Shown: piece after piece, positions 16,390 through 23,629 of the stretch
How the letters are laid out: the number at the start of each line of letters is the position of its first letter
Numbering within the stretch: the stretch's first letter is position 1
Assembly: GCF_004801405.1 (NCBI RefSeq)
Contig: NZ_SSOB01000056.1
Coordinates: 1-56,984 of the forward strand
Source: Cohnella fermenti
GTDB lineage: Bacteria; Bacillota; Bacilli; Paenibacillales; Paenibacillaceae
Direction: 5' to 3'
Length of the DNA: 56,984 nucleotides
Made by a program: the position numbers and the translations under genes
The notes under the pieces: generated by a model
Told to the model about the DNA's origin: nothing
What the model saw: the letters and a program-made list of their open reading frames with translations, nothing else
The model's database searches: none

Positions 16390-17571
16390 ATGGGAAAATA
16401 TCGACTATTAGCCGCGTCGCTGCTGCTCGCCGCTACTCTCGGAGGAGCGGCGGCGCATGCGGACGAGCAGACGGATGTGCAAGCGGACGAGCAGACGGAT
16501 GTGCAAGCGGATGTGCAGACGGACGTGCAGGCGGATGTGCAGACGGACGTGCAGGCGCAGGACCCCACAGCGCAGACTGACGAACCGTCTTCCGTGCAGC
16601 CTGTCCAGGCTGTCCAAGCCGGTACCGAGCTGTTCGTCGCCTATGTATACGCGTCGCAGAGGGCGGCTCCTTGGCTGAATTATGCGACGGCCGCCGCGAA
16701 CGCGGGCCGCGACGCCCAGGCTCGAGCCAGCTTCGGCCTGGCGACCGCGGAAGAGGTGCAGACGTGGACGGATGCGGCCGTGCAGGCGCGGGAACAGCTC
16801 CAGCTCGCCAGGCAATCGGCCGGAGATGCGCTCTCGGCATGGAAGAGCGGCTACTCGTGGGGAGGAAGTCCCCCGTTGTCCGGGCAGGCGGCGGCCGTCG
16901 ATCCGAGCCTGGCGGAATCGCTGCGGCTCGCGTTGGCGGCGGAGACGAAGGCGGCGGCGGGAGTCGAAGCGGCGACGCTGAAGCTGCGCGCCGGGATGAT
17001 CAAGGCGCTGCAGACGCTGCCGGCCCTGGATGCGCTGAAGCAAGCGAAGCTAAGTACGATCGGCGCCAAGGAAGCTTACGTGAACGGCGTTCTGGCCGCT
17101 TACGCGAGCTCCGCCGGCTCCCCGATGAGTCTGTCCGCACTGCTCGAAGCGTTCCGGCAAGGGCCGATCCCGGTCTTATATAAGGAAGCGATAAGCGCGT
17201 TGTCCGCGAATGCGGCTCCGATTCTGCCGGCGGGCAGCAAGCCGGCTTCGCTTACCGTCCAAGGCGAGACATACGTGCCTCTGCGGCTGTACGCGGAGTC
17301 GCTGGGCTACCGGGTGCAAGCGGACAGCAAGACAGGCCTTATCACGTTGACGTCGGACGACGGCCGGATTGTCGTCGACCCGAACCGGCGAATACGAATC
17401 GAAGGCGATGAACAATCGCCGCTCGCCGCGAAGTTCGTGTTTGCTCAATATGCTGCTTATGTTACTTTGCCGTTTTTCCCCGAAGTGCTTGGCATGGAGG
17501 TCGCTTGGAGCGAAGCGGATCGGCAGGTCATTCGGATATTACCGATAGATGGGAAGGACGGTTCGCCGTGA
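16390..17571 (+). CDS. Secreted protein with copper-amine-oxidase-like stalk domain
   Basis: This 393-residue protein starts with a signal peptide (residues 1-25, LLAASLLLAATLGGAAAHA). A linker of eight four-residue units (DEQT, DVQA, DVQT) and an alanine-rich helical region (~75-260) follow. The C-terminal ~110 residues form the stalk/copper-amine-oxidase N-terminal-like domain common in Paenibacillus envelope proteins (GETYVPLRLYAESLGYRVQ, GLITLTSDDGRIVV). ATG at 16390 follows GGAGCGGGAG. Its stop overlaps the start of the receptor gene (GTGA), so the two are translationally coupled. It could be a periplasm-facing or wall-bound partner of that receptor. Exact function unknown. Confidence 0.7.
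   Translation: MGKYRLLAASLLLAATLGGAAAHADEQTDVQADEQTDVQADVQTDVQADVQTDVQAQDPTAQTDEPSSVQPVQAVQAGTELFVAYVYASQRAAPWLNYATAAANAGRDAQARASFGLATAEEVQTWTDAAVQAREQLQLARQSAGDALSAWKSGYSWGGSPPLSGQAAAVDPSLAESLRLALAAETKAAAGVEAATLKLRAGMIKALQTLPALDALKQAKLSTIGAKEAYVNGVLAAYASSAGSPMSLSALLEAFRQGPIPVLYKEAISALSANAAPILPAGSKPASLTVQGETYVPLRLYAESLGYRVQADSKTGLITLTSDDGRIVVDPNRRIRIEGDEQSPLAAKFVFAQYAAYVTLPFFPEVLGMEVAWSEADRQVIRILPIDGKDGSP
16462..16557 (+). repeat. Four tandem 24-base units in the stalk-protein gene
   Basis: There are four 24-base units, the first two identical and the last two identical. They encode DEQTDVQA twice and DVQTDVQA twice. They are in frame and lie immediately after the signal peptide, so copy-number change would lengthen or shorten the linker without breaking the gene. 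Confidence 0.9.
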
Positions 17572-20324
17572 AGGGTAAATTGATTGCATTGCTGCTGGCG
17601 GTAGTTGTCGGCGCACTCTCGCTCGTGACGCTTCGGGAGCATTGGACGGTCAACCCGTTCGCGAACGAGGCTGCCTATACGTACATCTCGCGCGTTGCGA
17701 CGGATTCGGACGGGGCGATCTACGCGATAACGGACTCCAAGAAGGCGATTCGCAAGACGAACGCCTCGGGCAAGCTCATCTACTCCGTCTCGAGCGCGGA
17801 CGATGCAGATCCGAATACGATCACTCTGTACAGCAGCATCTCGGCCGACGAGGCGGGCAACGCCTACGCGCTCGAGACGATTCTGGATTCGTACGGGCTG
17901 CGCGTATACGGGGATCGGATCGTGCGAATCTCTCCCGACGGCAGCAGAATCGAGCCCCTGTATTCCACCAACTACGAGGCTGCGGACAATCTGCTGCGGG
18001 TCGGCAACATTCAATCTCTCTCGGTGAAGGACGGGTTCCTGTATTTCTTCCGCAAGGATACGTCTTCCGCTTCGCTGCTTAAGCTTCCGACGGACATTGC
18101 GGGCGGCGCGCCGCAGCAGCCGGAGGTCGTGCGCACGACCGAGATGGCGAACAATCGCTACTTGAACGAGATGACCGGCAACGACGAGAACCAGTTCTTC
18201 TTCACGTCGAAGCGCGGCCGGCTGTTCAAGGCCGAGAACGGCGAGGTCGTTCAACTGTATCCCGCGAAGAATGCGGAGACGCAGCTCAACTTCCCGGTTG
18301 GCATCGTCGCCGAAGGAAGCTATGTGTACTTCATCGATTATCACGACGCGGCGGTCAAGAGACTGGACGCCGGCAAGCCGGAATCCGCGCCGGAGACGTT
18401 CCTGACCTTCGACCAGCTCACGGACATCGATCCGAAGGTCGAATGGTCCGACTTCACGAGCCTGACGGCGACGGGCGACCGAATTATCGTTGCGACGGGC
18501 GACCAGATCGTCGCGCTGTCGCCGGCGGGAGATGTGCTCTCCTACGAGACCGGTTACCATTATCCGCAATCGGACATGTGGCTGAAGCTCGGCTACTGGC
18601 TGCTTATCGTCGCGGAAGCCGTACTGGCGGTCACGTTCCTCCGGCTCGTCTACGTTCACCTCTTCCGTCGTCGGGTGTTCCTGCTGCTGAAGCAGCTCGC
18701 TCTCATTATCCCGGTCGTTCTTCTGTTTATGGCCGGCCTCTCGTATTCGGTATCCCATTCCGTCTCCGCGGAGATCAAGAAGAACACGGACAGCCAGCTT
18801 AAGCTGCTCGCCGGCAACGGCAGGTACCTGGTGAGCGGAGACAACCTCGAGAAGCTGAACTCCCCGAAGGACTTCCGCAACGAGGATTACCTGACGATCA
18901 AGCAGCGGCTGAACGGCGTGTTCTCCCAGAACGGAGAGAGCCGCGACGGCCTGTACAACACGATCTACCGCTACATGGACGGCAAGCTGTACATCATTAT
19001 GGACGACGACGACAGCGTGACGATGTTCCAGCCGTTCCCGGTCAGCGAGGACAACATTCGCGTGCTGCAGGAGGGCGTAGTCGTCTCCGGCGAATGGGAG
19101 GACTCGACCGGTCAGTGGATGTACGCGCTCGGCCCGCTCTACAACTCCGAAGGCGACATCGTGGGCATCTACGAGACGGGCAAGGACATGACGGGAATCA
19201 GCAAGAGCACCTCCGAGATCGTCGTTAACATTCTGAACATTATTGCTATTATCGGCCTTGTGCTGCTCTTCGTCATTACGCTGATGACGGTGTATCTGCT
19301 CTCTTCCATCCGCAAGCTCAGACGCAGCGTCAACCTGATCGCCAGCGGCGAATGGGACGTGAAGGTGCAGATTCGAACGCGGGACGAAGTCGAGGAATTG
19401 GGCGAGCGCTTCAACATGATGGCCAGCTCGATCCGCCAGTACATCCAGGAGATGACGAAGCTCAGCAACTCGTACTTCCGCTTCGTGCCGCAGCCGTTCC
19501 TGAAGGTGCTCGGGAAGAAGAATATGACGCAGATCAGCCTGGGCGAACAGACGAATCGCCGGATGACGATGCTCGTGTGCAACATGCGGCAGTTCACGGA
19601 ATTCTCCAAGACGCTGACGACGGACGAGAACTTCCGCTTCATCAACTCCTTCCTGAAGGAGTTCGGGCCGGCCGTGCGGGAGTACGGCGGCTTCACGAGC
19701 CGCTATCTCGGGCCGGGGATGCTGTCGATGTTCCCGGGCGAGCCGGGCGAGGCGCTGAAGGCGGCGATAAAGCTGAGGGAGACGCTCGAGACATACAACC
19801 GCAAGCGGGGGTATTCCGGGTACGAGCCGATCGAGATCGGCATCGCGGTTCATACCGCCGATGTCATGCTCGGCATTATCGGCGAAGAGCAGCGGCTGGA
19901 AGGAAGCGTCGTGTCGACGGCGGTGGAGCTGACGCTCGAGCTCGAGAAGCTGTCGGGCAAGCTGGGCGTGAACGTGCTGCTGACGGAGGATTCGCTGCGG
20001 TCCATGAAGAAGCTCCCGCCGGGTTCGTATCGGAAGCTCGGGTCCTTCCAGATGGGGGAGGAGCAGCAAACGATCGAACTGTTCGACGTGTTCGAGGGAG
20101 ATTCGGAGCACATCCGCAAGCTGAAGCAGGAGACGAAGGAGCCGTTCGAGCGGGCGGTGGAGCTGTTCCGGAGCGGCCGGTTCTACGATGCGCGCGAGGT
20201 GTTCGTCGCCGTCGTGAAGAAGAACCGCTACGATCTGGCGGCCAAGCTGTACTTCTTCGAGTGCGACCGCTACTTCCAGGAAGGCGTCAGCGAGCAATGG
20301 AACAACGCGCTTAAGATATCATAA
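17568..20324 (+). CDS. Membrane receptor with extracytoplasmic propeller, HAMP and degenerate class III cyclase domain
   Basis: 918 residues. An N-terminal signal anchor is followed by an NHL/propeller-like sensor (~35-330), a transmembrane helix near 345-365, another near 382-402, a second extracytoplasmic domain, a third helix (~547-572), HAMP (~580-630) and a class III nucleotide cyclase domain (~660-840). The two metal-binding aspartates of active cyclases are replaced: residue 672 is Asn (VCNMRQFT) and residue 716 is Pro (YLGPGMLSMF). They sit exactly 44 residues apart, as in active enzymes. The domain is therefore probably a ligand-binding or signalling pseudoenzyme. GTG at 17568 overlaps the upstream stop and follows GGAAGGA. 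Confidence 0.8.
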   Translation: MKGKLIALLLAVVVGALSLVTLREHWTVNPFANEAAYTYISRVATDSDGAIYAITDSKKAIRKTNASGKLIYSVSSADDADPNTITLYSSISADEAGNAYALETILDSYGLRVYGDRIVRISPDGSRIEPLYSTNYEAADNLLRVGNIQSLSVKDGFLYFFRKDTSSASLLKLPTDIAGGAPQQPEVVRTTEMANNRYLNEMTGNDENQFFFTSKRGRLFKAENGEVVQLYPAKNAETQLNFPVGIVAEGSYVYFIDYHDAAVKRLDAGKPESAPETFLTFDQLTDIDPKVEWSDFTSLTATGDRIIVATGDQIVALSPAGDVLSYETGYHYPQSDMWLKLGYWLLIVAEAVLAVTFLRLVYVHLFRRRVFLLLKQLALIIPVVLLFMAGLSYSVSHSVSAEIKKNTDSQLKLLAGNGRYLVSGDNLEKLNSPKDFRNEDYLTIKQRLNGVFSQNGESRDGLYNTIYRYMDGKLYIIMDDDDSVTMFQPFPVSEDNIRVLQEGVVVSGEWEDSTGQWMYALGPLYNSEGDIVGIYETGKDMTGISKSTSEIVVNILNIIAIIGLVLLFVITLMTVYLLSSIRKLRRSVNLIASGEWDVKVQIRTRDEVEELGERFNMMASSIRQYIQEMTKLSNSYFRFVPQPFLKVLGKKNMTQISLGEQTNRRMTMLVCNMRQFTEFSKTLTTDENFRFINSFLKEFGPAVREYGGFTSRYLGPGMLSMFPGEPGEALKAAIKLRETLETYNRKRGYSGYEPIEIGIAVHTADVMLGIIGEEQRLEGSVVSTAVELTLELEKLSGKLGVNVLLTEDSLRSMKKLPPGSYRKLGSFQMGEEQQTIELFDVFEGDSEHIRKLKQETKEPFERAVELFRSGRFYDAREVFVAVVKKNRYDLAAKLYFFECDRYFQEGVSEQWNNALKIS

Positions 20325-20336
20325 CCGAAGGGGTGG

Positions 20337-20882
20337 ATGGCGATGATGCCGAATTCATTGGAGCAAGGGACGTTGGGACTCCCGATTAAAAAAGTAAACA
20401 GCGGAACGGAAGCGGGCCGGGTGTCGGACTTTCTGCTCGGGGAGCATTGCTTCGATGATCAGAGGTTCACGCCGGGGGAGACGGAACAACTGCGCTGGCT
20501 GCCGATGCGCAGCTTGCAGGAGAGCCATGTGAACTGTTGGTACACGGAGGAGCACGGGGACGTCGTCTCCGCGATCATCTTCGTCGAGAACGAGCATCGC
20601 AGCGGCGGCTACCGGTTCGAATACTTCGGCGTTCATCGCGACTACCGCCACCGCAAGCTCGGTTGGCAACTGATCGAAGCGATGTTCGACTATTGCCGTT
20701 CGCAGAACGGTCGATATATCGAGACGTTCACCTGCGACTTGCCCGAATACGCCAGCGCCCGCAAAATGTTCGAGCGGAACGGCTTCGTGTTCCTGTGCCA
20801 CATGCCCGATTATTATTACCCGGGCGAAGGCAAGCTGCTGTATGTCAAAAATCTTCTGCCGGCCGTTACGAGCGTTTCGTGA
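20337..20882 (+). CDS. GNAT-family N-acetyltransferase
   Basis: This 181-residue protein has the GNAT core: YRFEYFGVHRDYRHRKLGWQ is strand 4 plus the acetyl-CoA pyrophosphate loop (R-x-x-K-L-G in place of the usual Q/R-x-x-G-x-G/A), and SARKMFERNGFVF is the alpha4-beta6 segment. Acceptor substrate cannot be deduced. Starts at 20337, 20343 and 20346 are possible after AAGGGG; I list the first. It is 12 bases downstream of the receptor gene and probably in the same transcript. Confidence 0.75.
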   Translation: MAMMPNSLEQGTLGLPIKKVNSGTEAGRVSDFLLGEHCFDDQRFTPGETEQLRWLPMRSLQESHVNCWYTEEHGDVVSAIIFVENEHRSGGYRFEYFGVHRDYRHRKLGWQLIEAMFDYCRSQNGRYIETFTCDLPEYASARKMFERNGFVFLCHMPDYYYPGEGKLLYVKNLLPAVTSVS

Positions 20883-21012
20883 TGTAGGGTAGGGCGCGGC
20901 GTGCTGGGCGATAGTGCCCTGTTCCTTTTCATAAAAGGGTGCCTTATCCCTTCTGATCAGTATCCTAATTATTGGGAATTGGGGCCTGAACAGTGGGGAT
21001 AAGACACCCCCA

Positions 21013-21048
21013 AAACAGACCGTTCCCAACCAGGAGAACGGTCTGTTT
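21013..21048. terminator. Bidirectional terminator-like hairpin
   Basis: A near-perfect inverted repeat AAACAGACCGTTC / GAACGGTCTGTTT has a 10-base loop. T tracts occur on both strands at the outer ends, with the better run on the minus strand (CTGTTTTG). It is placed to end the GNAT transcript and anything arriving from the right. Confidence 0.7.
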
Positions 21049-21049
21049 G

Positions 21050-21148
21050 TCACTGCGCGAGGGCTCGGGTCCTGCTAAAGTCGATGAAGCCGCCGAAGCC
21101 GCCGAAGCCGCCGAGGCCGCCGAGGCCGTCGCCCATTCCACCACCCAT
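21050..21148 (-). CDS. Possible 32-residue glycine-rich peptide
   Basis: A minus-strand frame reads MGGGMGDGLGGLGGFGGFGG then FIDFSRTRALAQ and stops two bases before the hairpin at 21013-21048. The repetitive part comes from a 9-base GGC-GGC-TTC/CTC repeat. The ribosome binding site is weak (GCGGGAT about 6 bases upstream). Glycine-rich small proteins are frequent in spore coats, but this is only a candidate; it may be a non-coding simple repeat. Confidence 0.25.
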   Translation of the reverse strand: MGGGMGDGLGGLGGFGGFGGFIDFSRTRALAQ

Positions 21149-21192
21149 TCGCTTATCCCGCGGCCTATTCCGATCCCCATACCGCCAGATAC

Positions 21193-21385
21193 CAGGATTT
21201 TATGTGAAAATTCGCATTCGTGCAGCTCGATAATGGGCAGGTTGGACGATTCTATGTGAAAAATAGCATACATGGAGAAAATTCTGGTTCGAGTTGCCGT
21301 ATGTATGCTAAAAATCGCATAAAATGCCCCGATTCCCGCTAATCCCAGCCGATGAATGCGAAAAACCGCATAAATCGCCAAAGCC
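21193..21385. repeat. Dispersed palindromic repeat, copy 1
   Basis: An imperfect palindrome of about 190 bases lies between the convergent GNAT and cidB-type genes. Its arms are built from variants of TATGTGAAAAATAGCAT (four occurrences in alternating orientation), with a near-symmetric centre around TTCGAG. A second copy is at 25578-25760. It would fold into one long hairpin or a two-pronged RNA. It is AT-rich against a GC-rich background and contains no ribosome-binding-site-supported gene. Confidence 0.8.
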
Positions 21386-21424
21386 GCCTGATCAGAGGGG
21401 ACGAGGCATCATGAAGTTGCCGAG

Positions 21425-22105
21425 TTACTGGAACCACGAGGCGATCCAAGGGGCGAACGTAAGCGTGACGAACGCCGTAACCATCATGGCGACGGCGGCG
21501 ATGGAGCCGGTGGAGGCGCCATACTCGAGCGCTTTGCTGACGCCGGACGAGTGGGAGCTTGTGCCGAACAGTACGCCTCGCGCCAGAGGGCTCCGGATGC
21601 GGAATGCCTTCACGACGAGAGGTCCCATGACCATGCTCATGACCCCCGTGACCAGCGTCGCGACGGCTGTGATCGTCGGAAGCCCGCCGATTCGCGAGGA
21701 GATGGACATGGCGATCGGCGTCGTCGCGGAACGTGGAGCGAGGCTGTCGACGATGGAAGCCTGAAGGCCGAACAAGCGGGACAAGGCGATTGTCGTGACG
21801 ATCGCGGCAACGGCGCCGAGTCCGACGCTGATCACAATGGCGAAGGCATCCCGCTTCATCTCCGAGATGTGCTTATACAGCGTAACCGCGAGCGCGATCG
21901 TCGCCGGCGCGACGAGGTCGGACAAGAAGCCGGCTCCTCCCTCGTAGGTGTCGTACGGGACATCAAGAACGAGAATGGCAACGATCAGAATCGCGGGAGT
22001 GACGATAAGCGGCGTCAGGCAAATTCGCGGGAAGCGGCGGTAAAGCCGCTTAGACAGCAGATAGACGGCGACGGTGCAGGCGAGCCAGAAGACGGAAGCG
22101 ATCAT
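21425..22105 (-). CDS. cidB: CidB/LrgB family membrane protein
   Basis: This 226-residue, highly hydrophobic protein has family hallmarks: LTPLIVTPAILIVAILVLDV, FLSDLVAPATIALAVTLYKH, SLAPRSATTPIAMSISSRIG and FGTSSHSSGVSKALEYG. CidB/LrgB proteins act with CidA/LrgA in the membrane, proposed to control murein hydrolase export and implicated in pyruvate/acetate handling. ATG at 22105 overlaps the cidA-type stop by four bases (ATGA), so translation is coupled. Cid rather than Lrg is preferred because a LysR regulator is divergent, as in cidR-cidAB; the two families are not separable from sequence alone. Confidence 0.85.
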   Translation of the reverse strand: MIASVFWLACTVAVYLLSKRLYRRFPRICLTPLIVTPAILIVAILVLDVPYDTYEGGAGFLSDLVAPATIALAVTLYKHISEMKRDAFAIVISVGLGAVAAIVTTIALSRLFGLQASIVDSLAPRSATTPIAMSISSRIGGLPTITAVATLVTGVMSMVMGPLVVKAFRIRSPLARGVLFGTSSHSSGVSKALEYGASTGSIAAVAMMVTAFVTLTFAPWIASWFQ

Positions 22106-22485
22106 GAGCGGCCGCCGCCTTCGCCTTGCCTTGCGGACAGCCACTGGCCCGTCAGTCCGGCGCAGAGCATGACCGCCAGGGTGCTGAGCAGAATTACGAG
22201 GGCGATGGAGAGTCCCTGATGGACGACAAGGCTCTTGTAATTGATAATGCCGACCGTGGCCGGGATGAAGAACAGCAGCATCTCCGCAAGCAGCCACTTC
22301 GAGCCGAGCTCGATCCAATCGAGCCGGATCACCTTCAGCTCCAGCAGCGCGAACAGGACGAGAATGCCCAGAATTGTTCCCGGTATCGGCAGGTTCAGCC
22401 ATCGGACGACCGCATCCGCTCCCTGCGACAGGAGAATGAAGAAGATGACCTGCGCGACCGTGGCGAACAACACTTTGACTCTCAT
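22102..22485 (-). CDS. cidA: CidA/LrgA family holin-like protein
   Basis: This 127-residue protein has four predicted helices and the family core WLNLPIPGTILGILVLFALL followed by WLLAEMLLFFIPATVGIINY. These proteins are holin-like partners of CidB. ATG at 22485 follows a GGGGCA-type site. A short charged C-terminus (RQGEGGGRS) overlaps the cidB start. Expression is probably activated by the divergent LysR gene at 22602. Confidence 0.87.
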   Translation of the reverse strand: MRVKVLFATVAQVIFFILLSQGADAVVRWLNLPIPGTILGILVLFALLELKVIRLDWIELGSKWLLAEMLLFFIPATVGIINYKSLVVHQGLSIALVILLSTLAVMLCAGLTGQWLSARQGEGGGRS

Positions 22486-22515
22486 CGTTGACGTGCCCCT
22501 TTCCTCGATATTCTC

Positions 22516-22550
22516 AGTATACAGACGGCTATTTCATAGGTAAAATGAAT
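22516..22550 (-). promoter_or_regulatory. cidAB promoter with LysR-type dyad
   Basis: On minus, TTTACC (22544-22539) and TATACT (22521-22516) are 17 bases apart. The dyad TTCAT-N7-ATGAA at 22533-22549 overlaps the -35 element and lies between the divergent cidA and LysR genes, the usual place for a LysR site that activates the operon and represses the regulator. Sequence elements are seen; binding is inferred. Confidence 0.55.
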
Positions 22551-22601
22551 ATATTGAATGGTTTACATTCCGGATATCTATGTTATGGCGGTGGGAAAAA
22601 C

Positions 22602-23495
22602 GTGGAGATACGGCATCTGCAATACGTCGCGGAGATTGTTCGGCATGGGAGCTTCACGAAGGCGGCGGAGGCGTTTCATATTACGCAGCCGACGATCAGC
22701 AAGATGGTCCGCAACCTCGAGGACGAGCTTGGGGCGGACGTGTTCGCGAGGGATGGCAAGCAAGCGAAGCTGACAGCCGCCGGGGAAGCGATCGTTCGCT
22801 ATGCGGAGCCGATCCTGCAACTGTTCGCACAACTCAAGACCGAGATCAACGACCTCACGTACCTGAACAGCGGCAGTATCCGAATCGGCATTCCTCCGAT
22901 GGCGGGCTCGTTCTTTTTTCCCAGGGTGATTAAGAAGTTCCAGGAGCGATATCCCGGCATCACGCTGAACATGGTCGAAGATGGGGCAAGCCGGATCGAG
23001 CGGGCGGTGGCGGACGGAGAACTGGATGCAGGTGTCGTGCTCTGGCCGATCGAGGCGCCCGGTCTGGAATCGCATCCGATCGCTCGCGAGCGGCTTCAGG
23101 TGATTATGGGCAAGGACCACCGGCTCGCCGGGCGGGCTTCCGTCGAACTGGCCGAGCTGAAGGACGAGGGCTTTATTCTGTTCGTCAGCGGCTTCGCGCT
23201 TCACGATCGAATCATCGCGGAGTGCCGCTCCGCCGGCTTTGAGCCGCGAATTGTCCATGAGAGCTCGCAGTGGGATTTTATCGGGGAGATGGTTGCGGAA
23301 GGGCTCGGTCTTGCGATGCTGCCGGAGACGATCTGTCGTGCGCTCGACTCGCGGAAGGTGAGCGTTGTGCCGCTTGTTCGTCCGGCGATTCCATGGGAAT
23401 TGGTCATGGCGTGGCGGCGGGACGGCTATCGGAGCATGGCCGCGAGGGAATGGATTCGCTTCACGAGAGAGCTGTTCGCCGAGGCTCGTCCTTGA
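22602..23495 (+). CDS. cidR: LysR-family regulator, CidR-like
   Basis: 297 residues. The N-terminal winged helix-turn-helix reads EIRHLQYVAEIVRHGSFTKA then AEAFHITQPTISKMVRNLED, typical LysR; the remainder is the periplasmic-binding-protein-like effector domain (SIRIGIPPMAGSFFFPRVIK). GTG at 22602 is chosen because the homologous N-terminus begins there; upstream in-frame codons would add unrelated residues. Divergence from a cidAB-type operon suggests CidR, whose family responds to carbon overflow such as acetate, but the ligand here is unknown. Confidence 0.8.
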   Translation: MEIRHLQYVAEIVRHGSFTKAAEAFHITQPTISKMVRNLEDELGADVFARDGKQAKLTAAGEAIVRYAEPILQLFAQLKTEINDLTYLNSGSIRIGIPPMAGSFFFPRVIKKFQERYPGITLNMVEDGASRIERAVADGELDAGVVLWPIEAPGLESHPIARERLQVIMGKDHRLAGRASVELAELKDEGFILFVSGFALHDRIIAECRSAGFEPRIVHESSQWDFIGEMVAEGLGLAMLPETICRALDSRKVSVVPLVRPAIPWELVMAWRRDGYRSMAAREWIRFTRELFAEARP

Positions 23496-23629
23496 TGTGC
23501 CGGGATGTGCGGCCGGGCGTTGCAGGAAGCGGTGGGGTAAGAGGGATGCGGAGCAACGGGTTTTCTAGTATGATAGCACCATGCATAATCGGACGTAGTA
23601 TGCATTCCTTCAGCGGAGGGTGAGAGTCG

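Noticed and set aside
20965..21381. Minus-strand frame across repeat copy 1 and the glycine-rich segment
   Set aside because: Its peptide repeats (AIF-x-I-H) arise from the palindromic DNA repeat; the same peptide appears in copy 2. No ribosome binding site. Better explained as a nucleic-acid-level repeat.
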